From positions 1-49,311 of the forward strand of contig CACXWH010000031.1 of the NCBI GenBank assembly GCA_902771225.1: a stretch of DNA of 49,311 nt. Direction: 5' to 3'. Every line of letters starts with the position of its first letter. Position 1 is the stretch's first letter. Shown here in pieces: positions 18,098 through 26,839 of this stretch. The notes below the pieces were generated by a model. That model was not told the origin of the DNA. It ran no database searches and was given only the letters and a program-made list of their open reading frames with translations. The position numbers and the translations under genes were made by a program. The stretch is from an uncultured Methanobrevibacter sp. GTDB lineage: Archaea > Methanobacteriota > Methanobacteria > Methanobacteriales > Methanobacteriaceae.

Positions 18098-18419
18098 TCA
18101 TTAACCTCCTTAAATATATATTTTCCTTTATTTTAATTATATTCAAATTTTTAATAGCTTGAAATAGCTATCTTTGACAAAATTACCCGAAAATAATTTC
18201 ATCGAAATAATAAATAGCTGTAAAACTGATTACAACTAGATAAATATTATTGCAATATATTCTATATGAGCTAAAATTTATTTGAAGCACAATAAAGAAT
18301 TTATTTAATGTATAAATTATTCTGCGCTAAGTTATTTTTGGCGAGTCCCAAAAATATCAATGTATAAAAAGTTGAGCAAGTAATCTATTAGCAGTGTAAA
18401 AACTAATAAACAAAGTGAA
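18098..18419 (-). promoter_or_regulatory. Non-coding leader/promoter region before L3
   Basis: No gene is seen in this 322-bp stretch. On the minus strand it holds TATA-like elements: TTTATACA near 18361-18369, just after the SPOUT gene stop, and AATTTATACAT near 18308-18318. Either could drive the L3 transcript with a long leader, or the leader may be read through from the SPOUT gene. No strong hairpin was found. Confidence 0.35.
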
Positions 18420-19250
18420 TTAATATCTCATAAAGTTGAATAAAGAAAGTGTAGCGACAACTGCCTCTTCAGTTCGAACAGTTTCAGTACCCTGACCAGG
18501 AATAGTATTTAATTTTATTAAATCCCAATTAGGATTTGAAACATCTTCATGAATTGAAGAATAAGGGCCACCAAACAAAATAGCAATACTTTTAGATTCT
18601 TCTACTTTATGCTTTAATTCATCAAAAATAGAATCAATATAATCTCCATATCTTGTAGTTTCAATTACAAGATTAGGTTTAATTAATTTTAAGCTATTTT
18701 TAAGACTCTTATTAGAGGATATTACATTATATCCCCAGTAAACGTCATCTGGTTTATCAGGTGTGACTATTACTTCTTTCTTAGCTATTTTAACAATCTT
18801 AAAGTCAAAAATTTGTTTGACAGAAAGTTGTTCTTTGCAGAATGCAAGTTTATCCATACCTATATCAACAAAAGTTCCTTTATTGTTTCTTTTAACAGTG
18901 AAACCTTGCCTATAATCACCGACTTCAGGCTGATTATTCAAAGGATGATGCGGAGTTCTTAGTGGGGGTAAAATACCTACATGTTTAAGTTCTCTTTTTA
19001 TTGGAAAAGCTTGCTTCCTCAAATATTGAGGCGTATCCATAAAACTTAAAACTTCAGCCATAAAGGCCCCATCACTTTCTCCATCTTCATTTTTCATATG
19101 GTCATCATTGTAAATAACCACATTATCTGCTTGAAACACGGCTAAAGCTCTACCTAAAACCCCTACCTTATAAGTACGGACTTTGAGATCTTTAGACTCA
19201 GAAAGAAATGAATTTGGAATAAATATAGATAGCTCATCTTTATACATCAT
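18420..19250 (-). CDS. Putative SPOUT-family RNA (uridine) methyltransferase, DUF171
   Basis: The 276-residue protein matches the archaeal DUF171/SPOUT1-like family, often encoded directly upstream of L3. An OB-like insert (KGTFVDIGMDKLAF...) is flanked by the knotted methyltransferase halves. The C-terminal knot carries LFGGPYSSIHED and NTIPGQGTETVRTEEAV. The likely substrate is rRNA, judged by family and by the operon; the exact target is not visible. A TATA box about 24 bases upstream of the first ATG suggests a leaderless message. Confidence 0.8.
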   Translation of the reverse strand: MMYKDELSIFIPNSFLSESKDLKVRTYKVGVLGRALAVFQADNVVIYNDDHMKNEDGESDGAFMAEVLSFMDTPQYLRKQAFPIKRELKHVGILPPLRTPHHPLNNQPEVGDYRQGFTVKRNNKGTFVDIGMDKLAFCKEQLSVKQIFDFKIVKIAKKEVIVTPDKPDDVYWGYNVISSNKSLKNSLKLIKPNLVIETTRYGDYIDSIFDELKHKVEESKSIAILFGGPYSSIHEDVSNPNWDLIKLNTIPGQGTETVRTEEAVVATLSLFNFMRY

Positions 19251-19278
19251 ACATAATATATTATGTAAACTATATAAA
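19251..19278 (-). promoter_or_regulatory. Promoter of the SPOUT gene with a 16-bp palindrome
   Basis: TTTATATAG (rc of 19270-19278) is a good archaeal TATA box, placing the start of transcription near ATG 19250. Between the box and the ATG lies ACATAATATATTATGT (19251-19266), a perfect 16-bp palindrome. A protein bound there would block RNA polymerase recruitment, so it is an operator candidate. Confidence 0.5.
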
Positions 19279-19476
19279 GATTACCCTACATCTAATCACT
19301 AAAATAGATTTACACATTTTTTAAGTATTATATCAATTATAATACCTGTAGCTCTTTTTATGCTACCAACTTTTTTATACTCAGAGAATATATTACTATT
19401 ATATATCAGTAACCTACTATATAAAGGTATTGTTTTTTGGTGTTGAAAAAAGAAAAAATAGAATTTATAAAAAATT

Positions 19477-20106
19477 TTAAATTGTGGCTCTTATAACAAT
19501 GACGTCAACATTTTGAGATTCCTTAGTATGAAAATCATAGATTTTAGGAATTGGAAATGAATATCTGAAAATATGGGTAATATCAAATGACAGATTTTCA
19601 TAATAATCAATTAAAAATTCCTCAGTTGAAGCCATATGAAACGAATATATAACATCAGGTTTGAATTCATAAGCCTTTTTTACAAATTTTAAATCAATAC
19701 CCTTATCAGCTCTTTTTTGAGATCCAAATGGAGGATTTTGAAAAATTGTATCCACATCCAAATCATTGGTTAAATCGCAAATATCCCTAACAATAAAATC
19801 AACATTTTCAACATCAAATTTATCAGCACTTTTTCTAGCTAAATTAATTGAATCTTCATCAATGTCAACACCGATAGCTGATTTGGCTCCAAGTAAAGCT
19901 GAACCTATAGAAAATATTCCGCAACCGCAGCCCAAATCTAAAACATTTTTGTTTTCAATATCTCCTAAAGATAATGCATTCCATAACAAATCAGAAGCTA
20001 TATCTGATGGGGTGGCATACTGTTCAAGTTCTACCTTTGGTTTTGGATGGGAAGGTATTGATTGAATTCTCATTTCCAGATGTTTTTTACGAGTAATTTT
20101 TTTCAT
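19477..20106 (-). CDS. METTL5-family N6-adenine RNA methyltransferase
   Basis: The 209-residue protein has the SAM-binding motif VLDLGCGCGIFSIGSALLGA (about 55-74), the acidic GVDIDED (79-85) and the adenine N6-methyltransferase motif NPPF at 124-127, followed by GSQKRADKGID, a pattern typical of METTL5-like proteins. Eukaryotic METTL5 methylates one adenosine of 18S rRNA, so an rRNA target is likely here by homology. It is divergent from pycA across a 70-bp shared promoter region. Confidence 0.8.
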   Translation of the reverse strand: MKKITRKKHLEMRIQSIPSHPKPKVELEQYATPSDIASDLLWNALSLGDIENKNVLDLGCGCGIFSIGSALLGAKSAIGVDIDEDSINLARKSADKFDVENVDFIVRDICDLTNDLDVDTIFQNPPFGSQKRADKGIDLKFVKKAYEFKPDVIYSFHMASTEEFLIDYYENLSFDITHIFRYSFPIPKIYDFHTKESQNVDVIVIRATI

Positions 20107-20176
20107 CTAATCAACAAATATATAATTTATAGTAGATATAATTAATATCATAAAAAAAATTACTTTGAGGTTTCAC
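20107..20176. promoter_or_regulatory. Shared divergent promoter region of METTL5 and pycA genes
   Basis: On the plus strand AATATATAAT (20117-20126) is a TATA candidate placing the pycA start near 20148. The GAGGT ribosome binding site at 20166-20171 precedes ATG 20177. The minus-strand gene starts at 20106, so its message must be leaderless or nearly so. Confidence 0.4.
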
Positions 20177-21624
20177 ATGTTTGAAAAAGTATTAATTGCA
20201 AACAGAGGAGAAATAGCTATCAGAGTTATGAGGGCTTGTCGTGAGCTTGATATAAAAAGTGTGGCAGTATACTCTGATGCAGATAAAACCTCCCTTTATA
20301 CAAATTATGCAGATGAAAATTATCCTTTAGGTAACCCTTCTCCTGCTAAATCTTACTTAAATATTGAAAAAATAATCGATATTGCTCTTGAATCTGGAGC
20401 AGATGCAATTCATCCAGGATACGGATTTTTAGCAGAGAACCCTAAATTCGGAGAAGAATGTGAAAAAAATGGAATAAAACTTATAGGACCTAGTGGAAAA
20501 GTTATCCACGAAATGGGAGATAAAATCACATCTAAAGCTTTGATGAAAAAAGCTGGCGTACCAGTTATTGAAGGAACTCCTGAGGGTGTAGTTGAGATTG
20601 AAGAAGCAAAAGAAATAGCCAGACAAATCGGATATCCAGTAATTGTAAAAGCTTCTGCTGGAGGTGGAGGTATTGGTATGCGTGCAGTTTATGAAGAAGA
20701 AGAACTCGTGCGTGCAATCGAATCCACACAATCTGTTGCAGCTACAAACTTCGGAGATTCGACTGTATTTATCGAAAAATACCTTGAAAAACCAAGACAT
20801 ATCGAATTCCAACTTTTAGCTGATGAACATGGAAATGTTATTCATGTAGCAGACAGAGAATGCTCTATTCAAAGAAGACACCAAAAACTACTTGAAGAAG
20901 CACCTTCTCCAATTATGACCGAAGAATTAAGGGAAGAAATGGGAGGAAGTGCAGTTAAAGCTGCAGAATATATTGGATATACTAGTGCAGGTACTGTGGA
21001 ATTCCTATATGATAATGGAAACTACTATTTCCTGGAGATGAATACACGTATTCAAGTAGAACACCCAATTACAGAACTTGTTACAAATACAGACTTAATC
21101 AAAGAACAAATTAAAATTGCGGCAGGCGAAGAATTAAGTTATGCTCAGGAAGATATTCAAGTAACCGGCCATGCAATTGAATGTCGTATTAATGCAGAAG
21201 ATCCGCTTAATGATTTTTCACCAAATCCCGGTAAAATCACAGGTTACAGATCTCCCGGAGGACCTGGTGTGCGTTTAGATAGTGGAGTCTATATGAATTA
21301 TACAATCCCAACATTTTATGACTCTATGATTTCTAAATTAATCACTTATGGAAGAAATCGTGACGATGCGGTGTAAAAACCACCATTCCATTCCATAAAG
21401 CTATTTTAAGAAACCCTAATTTCATTAGTGGAAACTTAAACACACACTTCATTGATACCTATAAAAAAGGTATCGAACTAGAAATGAATAATATAATAGC
21501 TGAAGATGTGGAATATGTAAACAGACTTAAATCAACATTCATGCCGGGTAAGAAGATAGCTGCAATTTCAGCTGCAGTTGGTTCTTATCAAAATGCTGCT
21601 AAAGCTCATATGACTAAAAAATAA
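20177..21624 (+). pseudogene. pycA: Pyruvate carboxylase subunit A (biotin carboxylase), frame broken by a short internal deletion
   Basis: The start is ATG 20177 ([16 protein letters not shown]) behind GAGGT. The ATP-grasp biotin carboxylase core is intact: Lys 158 with the Gly-rich loop AGGGG (161-165), the [13 protein letters not shown] segment, and ExNxRxQVEHP (E287, N289, R291). After RDDAV a TAA appears at 21374-21376. Another frame from 21370 continues [20 protein letters not shown] to AKAHMTKK and TAA at 21622-21624, the normal C-terminus. About 13-16 codons that usually link the two parts are absent. With PycB it makes oxaloacetate from pyruvate for assimilation. birA follows at once. 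A real mutation and an assembly error both remain possible. Confidence 0.85.
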
Positions 21625-21639
21625 TTTAATGGGATTAAA

Positions 21640-22557
21640 ATGCAAAATGAAATAATTAATATTCTAAAAAAAGAAGAAAAGTTTTCTGATACAACTATTG
21701 AAGAAATCCGTGAAGTTGAAATTAACGATTTTGCAGATATCATTAAAGAAGTTGGACAACAAGAAACAGATCATTTAAAAAGAGATAAAATTTTAAATGA
21801 TTTAGACACAAATAAAATTGGAAAAGAAATATATATCTTCAACGAAGTTATGTCCACCAATACAGTAGCAAAATTCTTGGCTGAAAATGATGTCGAGAGC
21901 GGCAGTGTTATTCTTTCAGAAAAACAAAGCAATGCTAAAGGAAGGCTTGGAAAACATTGGGAATCTCCATTAGGTGGAATTTGGTTATCTCTTATTTTGA
22001 ATCCAAAAGTAGACCATTCAAAAATCCCAATGATAACATTAGCTACTGGTGTTGTAGTTATTAAGACTCTTGAAAGAATAGGGATTACAAATGCAGAAAT
22101 AAAATGGCCAAATGACGTTTTTATTAATGGCAAAAAAGTTTGTGGAATATTAACAGAAGCAATTACCAAATTTAATGTCATAGATAAGGTTATTGTTGGT
22201 GTTGGAATAGATGCCAATTTTGAAGTGAATGAGCTTTCTGAAGAATTGCAAGAAGGAACAACAACATTAGACATTGAATTAGGTCACAGAGTAGATGAAA
22301 ATGAAGTAATTAGAATTTTCCTTGAAGAATTTGAAAAAATGGGCCAAATATTCGAGGCAGGAGAATTTGAAGTCATACTTAAAGACTGGAGAAAATATTC
22401 ATATTCAATTGGAAAAATCGTAGAAGTTATAGAACCGTTCAGCAAATCCTATGATGCTTACGTTTTAGGAATAAGCAGAGAAGGAGCTCTTGTTGTTGAA
22501 AAAATTGATGGAACCTTAGAAAAAGTAATATCTGGAGAATGTAGACTTAAAAATTAA
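21640..22557 (+). CDS. birA: Biotin-protein ligase (BirA)
   Basis: The 305-residue ligase activates biotin to biotinyl-AMP and attaches it to the carboxylase carrier subunit (PycB). The catalytic loop GRLGKHW is at 101-107, KWPND at 155-159 and KKVCGIL at 165-171. The C-terminal SH3-like domain occupies about 260-305. The N-terminal 60 residues are charged and not a clear helix-turn-helix. It starts 15 bp after the pycA frame ends, so the two are probably one operon. Its last 11 bases overlap the convergent PLP gene. Confidence 0.92.
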   Translation: MQNEIINILKKEEKFSDTTIEEIREVEINDFADIIKEVGQQETDHLKRDKILNDLDTNKIGKEIYIFNEVMSTNTVAKFLAENDVESGSVILSEKQSNAKGRLGKHWESPLGGIWLSLILNPKVDHSKIPMITLATGVVVIKTLERIGITNAEIKWPNDVFINGKKVCGILTEAITKFNVIDKVIVGVGIDANFEVNELSEELQEGTTTLDIELGHRVDENEVIRIFLEEFEKMGQIFEAGEFEVILKDWRKYSYSIGKIVEVIEPFSKSYDAYVLGISREGALVVEKIDGTLEKVISGECRLKN

Positions 22558-23686
22558 ATACAATCTCCCTACACTCATCTTCATTAATAACTAATTTTTC
22601 CAAGTTATTAAATGAAGATACTATTTTTTTATTTAAATTAAAAGCATCACTAGTTGATAAATCAAATCTTATTGTGGCGGATGCACCAGGCATTGAAACA
22701 GGAGGAATTGTAATTATACCATGTTCTTTTAACAAAATAAAAGAAAATACGAAAGCCACATCATTATCAGACAAATTATGTGATACTTTAAGTTCACTGG
22801 CCAAATCTTTTGGAGTAATCATTACACCCGTAGGAGTAGTTTTAAAATTATTAAAATTCTGATTCAATAAATCCAAAAGCTCATCTTTTCTTGAAAAACT
22901 TTTGATTAGATTATCGCCGTTGAAATTTTTAATACCATTTAACATAGCAAGAATTGCAGGCGGCTGAGCTTCAAGACCAAATTGATTTACCTTAACTTTA
23001 ATTTCATCTATCAAATCGCTTCTTCCTGCCATCAATCCTCCTCTTGGACCAGACATTAATTTATCAGTACTTGTTATTGAAATATCTGCACCCAAATCAC
23101 ATGCTTTCGGTTGGTTGAAAACTACAGTTCTCAGTCTTGCTCCTGAAGCATCATCAACCATTACAGGAATATTTTTATCATGAGCCATTTCAATAACCTT
23201 TTTAAAGTTTTCCAAATCAATAACCTTATGATCCATTGTTGAACCTGTAATGACAACAAGGGAAGTGTTTTCAGGTATTGTGAACTCATCAAAATTATCG
23301 GTTTCACTATAATTAGCATTAACTAAAGCGCAGCTTCTGGGAATAGATGGATGTGCAGGCAATTCTGCCAAATAATGAACTACATTAGTATTTTCACTTA
23401 CAAGTGCTAATATGGTTGCAAGTATTCCTGAAGAAGTTCTATTTAATGGGAGAACTTTTTCACCACCCATATGTTCAATACCCACTTTTTGAAGTTCTTC
23501 TTCAAAAATAGCAGGACCAACATAAGTTTCTAAAAGATCAATTTCTGAGGGGCTTGCTATAAATCCCCCAGACAGCCCTGTTAAATCATATAATGATTCA
23601 CGAGATTTATTTAAAACCCAATCTTTAATTATTGCGAGAGCATTCTCTCTTTTTTTAACTTCATCCAAGGAATTATTTACAATCAT
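22547..23686 (-). CDS. SelA-like PLP-dependent enzyme, MJ0158 family
   Basis: The 379-residue fold-type I PLP protein resembles the methanogen MJ0158/TIGR03576 family, distant relatives of selenocysteine synthase SelA. The PLP lysine is probably K209 in ITSTDKLMSGPRGGLMAG, with the Asp pair VDDASGARLR at 178-186. MJ0158 itself was reported not to act as a selenocysteine synthase, so the reaction is unknown. It ends 11 bases inside birA on the other strand. Confidence 0.8.
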   Translation of the reverse strand: MIVNNSLDEVKKRENALAIIKDWVLNKSRESLYDLTGLSGGFIASPSEIDLLETYVGPAIFEEELQKVGIEHMGGEKVLPLNRTSSGILATILALVSENTNVVHYLAELPAHPSIPRSCALVNANYSETDNFDEFTIPENTSLVVITGSTMDHKVIDLENFKKVIEMAHDKNIPVMVDDASGARLRTVVFNQPKACDLGADISITSTDKLMSGPRGGLMAGRSDLIDEIKVKVNQFGLEAQPPAILAMLNGIKNFNGDNLIKSFSRKDELLDLLNQNFNNFKTTPTGVMITPKDLASELKVSHNLSDNDVAFVFSFILLKEHGIITIPPVSMPGASATIRFDLSTSDAFNLNKKIVSSFNNLEKLVINEDECREIVFNF

Positions 23687-23726
23687 TCATACATCATCCA
23701 ATTCGAATTTCATGTCCGCAAAAGCT

Positions 23727-23978
23727 TCAAGGAATGGTTTCTTCTTCAGGTTCTTCATAGGAATATTCTGCATCAAGGACTTTTCCTTCAGGAGTAACCC
23801 AAATCATTATACTATCACTAACAGTATCACTTTTTTTAGTTGGTGGGAAAAATATTTCAAATGAAGTTCCTAATTGAGAGAAAAATTTTTCTTTTTCTTC
23901 TTCACTTTTATTGCACTTTTTAATTTTTCTAATTCTTGATTTTAATCTTTTTTCAGCAAGTTCATTTATATCTGACAT
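23727..23978 (-). CDS. Small conserved-looking hypothetical protein
   Basis: ATG 23978 (MSDINELAEKRLKSR) follows GAGGAG by 9 bases, giving 83 residues. The N-terminal half is a basic helix (RLKSRIRKIKKCNKSEEEKEK) and the C-terminal half may be a short beta segment (SIMIWVTPEGKVLDAEYSYEE). I do not recognise the family. It lies between the PLP enzyme and the fumarase subunit, on the same strand. Confidence 0.7.
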   Translation of the reverse strand: MSDINELAEKRLKSRIRKIKKCNKSEEEKEKFFSQLGTSFEIFFPPTKKSDTVSDSIMIWVTPEGKVLDAEYSYEEPEEETIP

Positions 23979-24046
23979 TTTAAAAAAACTCCTCAATATA
24001 AATATTTATAATAACTATAATTATTTTAGTATATAAATAATATGTA

Positions 24047-24568
24047 TTAATCATACAAACTATTACCTTTACTATCCATTGCTACAATAAGAGGTCCAAA
24101 GTCTTTAACTTTTAAATTCCATATTGCTTCAGGCATTCCTAAGTCTAACCAATCCACACTTTCAATATTTTTAACAGCATCAACGTATAATGCAGCACAA
24201 CCTCCAGTTGCAACAGCGTAAACTGCCTGATTTTCAATTAAGGCTTCACGAACGGTATCGTCCATACCACCTTTTCCAATTATAATCTTTGGTCCCATTG
24301 CAATCACATCACTCTGGTATGGGTTCATACGCATGGAAGTGGTTGGGCCAACAGCAACCATTTTATAGTTATCTCTTTCTTCTGTTATAATTGGACCTGC
24401 GTGAAAAATAGCCGCTCCGTCGATGTCTCTCGGAGCGCCTTTTTCCAGTATTCGTTTATGTGCCTGGTCTCTTGCAGTCAATATGTTTCCGGTTAAACTA
24501 ATAACATCACCAATTTTTAAATCAGCAATACAATCATCTTTAATTGGTACATTTATTTTTTTCTCCAT
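24047..24568 (-). CDS. fumB: Class I fumarate hydratase, beta subunit
   Basis: The 173-residue protein matches the C-terminal (swivelling) half of iron-sulphur fumarases. The motifs ILTARDQAHKRILEKG, VAVGPTTSMRMNPYQ, IIIGKGGMDDTVREA and ATGGCAALYVDAVK are present. It converts malate and fumarate in the partial reductive citric acid pathway of methanogens, downstream of pyruvate carboxylase. The alpha subunit gene is not in the window. Confidence 0.9.
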   Translation of the reverse strand: MEKKINVPIKDDCIADLKIGDVISLTGNILTARDQAHKRILEKGAPRDIDGAAIFHAGPIITEERDNYKMVAVGPTTSMRMNPYQSDVIAMGPKIIIGKGGMDDTVREALIENQAVYAVATGGCAALYVDAVKNIESVDWLDLGMPEAIWNLKVKDFGPLIVAMDSKGNSLYD

Positions 24569-24615
24569 TTACACACCTTTACTAAGTAAAATATATTAAT
24601 TTAAAACAATGATAA

Positions 24616-24664
24616 TTATATTATATAAGTTTAGATTTAATATTATTTATAGTAGTGATTAATT
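24616..24664 (+). promoter_or_regulatory. Promoter of the DUF2070 gene
   Basis: TTATATAAG at 24621-24629 is a clear TATA box about 36-44 bases before ATG 24665. A GTGAT ribosome binding site lies at 24655-24659. Confidence 0.45.
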
Positions 24665-26497
24665 ATGTCAAGTATGAGTAGTGTTGCAGGATTATCAAAA
24701 TATATTAAAACACTTCCAAGAACCCGTACATCTATGATACTAATAGTAGTTTTAAGTTTTTTAACTGGAATAATCTATTATTTAATTAATCCTTCATATA
24801 GCTTATCAAATAATTTATTTCTTGAAGGATGCTGTACTTTTATGATATTTGGGGTTAGTTCCATATTAAGCGGAAGTCTTAATCAATATGGTGTGAAGGT
24901 CCTTCATGGTATTAATCTAAAAATAAAACATTCGATGTTTTTATCATTAACTTCAATGTTTTTTCTTTGTTTTCTTTTAATTTGTGCAGGAGTAATATCT
25001 TCAATATTCCATATGGATTTATATGCTAATTCATTATTGTTCGGTTGTGTGATTATATATGGTTTTAATACTTTAGTGTTATGGAGTACAACAAAAATTG
25101 GATTCACCAAGTCTGCAATAATTGGATTAATACAACCAATATTAATTTTATCAGTGCTTGTCTTATTATTATTTTTATGGAGTGATCCTTCCGTATTTAC
25201 AACACCATTAATAATCAGCATTATTATTAAAACTGTCATTGGCTGTATTATATTTATTCTAGCAATATATGCATTCATTTCAATAGCTGCTTCACCTCTT
25301 GAGAAAAATCTGAATATTGGTATGTTGGATTTATTAAGTTTATTTATCATGCATATGAATGAAGGATCTAATCTTTTAGAATCTACTTTTGCAAAAATGG
25401 GTGAACCGATTGATACATTAGTCACATTCATTAGTTTTAAGGGTGCAAATGGCATTAAATCTTTATTTATATCACCATCAGTCCATCCCGGACCATTAGG
25501 TAATATTGGCGGATCAAATATGCCTACAATACTTGCCAATAAATTTGATTATTTCACAATGGTGGCTCACGGTCCATCCACACATGATTTTAATCCAATT
25601 TCCACATCAGAGATTGATAAAATTGAATCATGTGTAAAAGAGGGATTGGATGAAATAGAATATACTAAAAATGCTACTAAATTCAAAAGATATTCCCACA
25701 ATGCAGCTAATATTGGAGTTCAATTCTTCAATAAAGGAATGGTAATTTTATCAACTTTAGCACCAAATGGCAGTGATGATATTGAATTTGGTGTTGGCCT
25801 TACAATGATGACGCAGAGTATCAGCAAATGTGATGTGAAGGACTCTGTTATTGTTGATTGTCATAATTCATTTACTCCGGAAAGTGGTGAAGTATTGCCT
25901 GGAAATCCTGAAGTATTTGATTTGATAGACGTTATTGATAAAATTGAATCAAATAATGAAAAATATGAAAATATTAAAGTAGGCTGCTGTCACGATAAGA
26001 TGGAAACCCTTGATAAACATGAAGGTATTGGGGAAAGTGGTTTGAAAGTCATGGTTATTGAAGTAGCATCCCAAAGAACTGCATATGTATTGTTCGATTC
26101 AAATAATATGGAAATTGGATTCAGACAAGAAATAATTGATGCTACAAAAGATTTGGATATTGATGAAATAGAAGTAATGACAACTGATACCCATACAGTT
26201 AACACATTATCAAGAGGATATAATCCTGTCGGAATAGAAAAAAGACCTGAAATCACTGAATACATAATAAAAAGTATAAAAAAAGCTATTGATGATTTGG
26301 AAGATGTTGAAGTTGGAACTGGAACTAAAAAAATTAAAAATCTCTACACTTTCGGTCCTAAAAATTCAACGGAACTCATATCAACAATCAGTTCAGTTGT
26401 TGCCGTTAGTAAAATAATAGCTCCAGTTTTATTGATTACTGCATTATTTATAATATTCATATGGATATTTTATGGAAATTTACATATAATTGGCTAA
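24665..26497 (+). CDS. DUF2070 family multi-spanning membrane protein
   Basis: The 610-residue protein has about seven membrane segments in residues 20-215, a long soluble region (about 220-575) and one more membrane segment near the C-terminus (about 580-605). The soluble part has conserved-looking His/Asp motifs (SPSVHPGPLGNIGGSN, VAHGPSTHDFNP, DCHNSFTPESGEVLPGNPE, TTDTHTVN), which look like a metal-binding hydrolase site. DUF2070 is an archaeal family of unknown function, and this assignment comes from the overall layout. Its end overlaps the convergent EMC6-like gene by 18 bases. Confidence 0.82.
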   Translation: MSSMSSVAGLSKYIKTLPRTRTSMILIVVLSFLTGIIYYLINPSYSLSNNLFLEGCCTFMIFGVSSILSGSLNQYGVKVLHGINLKIKHSMFLSLTSMFFLCFLLICAGVISSIFHMDLYANSLLFGCVIIYGFNTLVLWSTTKIGFTKSAIIGLIQPILILSVLVLLLFLWSDPSVFTTPLIISIIIKTVIGCIIFILAIYAFISIAASPLEKNLNIGMLDLLSLFIMHMNEGSNLLESTFAKMGEPIDTLVTFISFKGANGIKSLFISPSVHPGPLGNIGGSNMPTILANKFDYFTMVAHGPSTHDFNPISTSEIDKIESCVKEGLDEIEYTKNATKFKRYSHNAANIGVQFFNKGMVILSTLAPNGSDDIEFGVGLTMMTQSISKCDVKDSVIVDCHNSFTPESGEVLPGNPEVFDLIDVIDKIESNNEKYENIKVGCCHDKMETLDKHEGIGESGLKVMVIEVASQRTAYVLFDSNNMEIGFRQEIIDATKDLDIDEIEVMTTDTHTVNTLSRGYNPVGIEKRPEITEYIIKSIKKAIDDLEDVEVGTGTKKIKNLYTFGPKNSTELISTISSVVAVSKIIAPVLLITALFIIFIWIFYGNLHIIG

Positions 26498-26749
26498 TAA
26501 AATCCACACAATAATCCATGAGAAGAAGAAAGGCAATACACAATCCCACATTTTTTGAGATCTGTCAATTTCTTCTGTTACGATTTTACCAACTGATTTT
26601 AAAGAAGCGTAAACAAAAATAATAGCAATTAATAAACCAATCATATCATTTTTGAAACCAAAAACACCTACTGTAAATAAAGCAGATAATACACCGGCAA
26701 TAATACCCAATATAGTATTGATTGAAGTAAGTTTAACAGTATCGTCCAA
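26480..26749 (-). CDS. EMC6-like small membrane protein (TTG start)
   Basis: GGAGG stands 7 bases before TTG 26749, giving 89 residues. Three hydrophobic segments are seen (about 10-27, 34-48 and 71-88), with a short charged loop between the second and third. The final segment FFFSWIIVWILLANYM resembles the last helix of eukaryotic EMC6. The same layout occurs in methanogen EMC6-like proteins. If right, it would partner the EMC3-like protein encoded at 3710-4288. The assignment is by topology and weak similarity only. Confidence 0.6.
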   Translation of the reverse strand: MDDTVKLTSINTILGIIAGVLSALFTVGVFGFKNDMIGLLIAIIFVYASLKSVGKIVTEEIDRSQKMWDCVLPFFFSWIIVWILLANYM

Positions 26750-26839
26750 AATATTTCCTCCACAAAATAAATTAAATAGAATAAATATAATTTAATAATT
26801 AATAGTATATTAAAGTATTGATATTCAAAGGTGTTTAAA

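Noticed and set aside
21361-21380. Programmed frameshift in pycA
   Set aside because: A slip could rejoin the frames but could not restore the missing conserved codons, and no slippery sequence is seen.
24904-25539. 211-codon open frame opposite the DUF2070 gene
   Set aside because: The plus-strand gene has a TATA box, a start and a clear membrane layout; the antisense frame has none of these.
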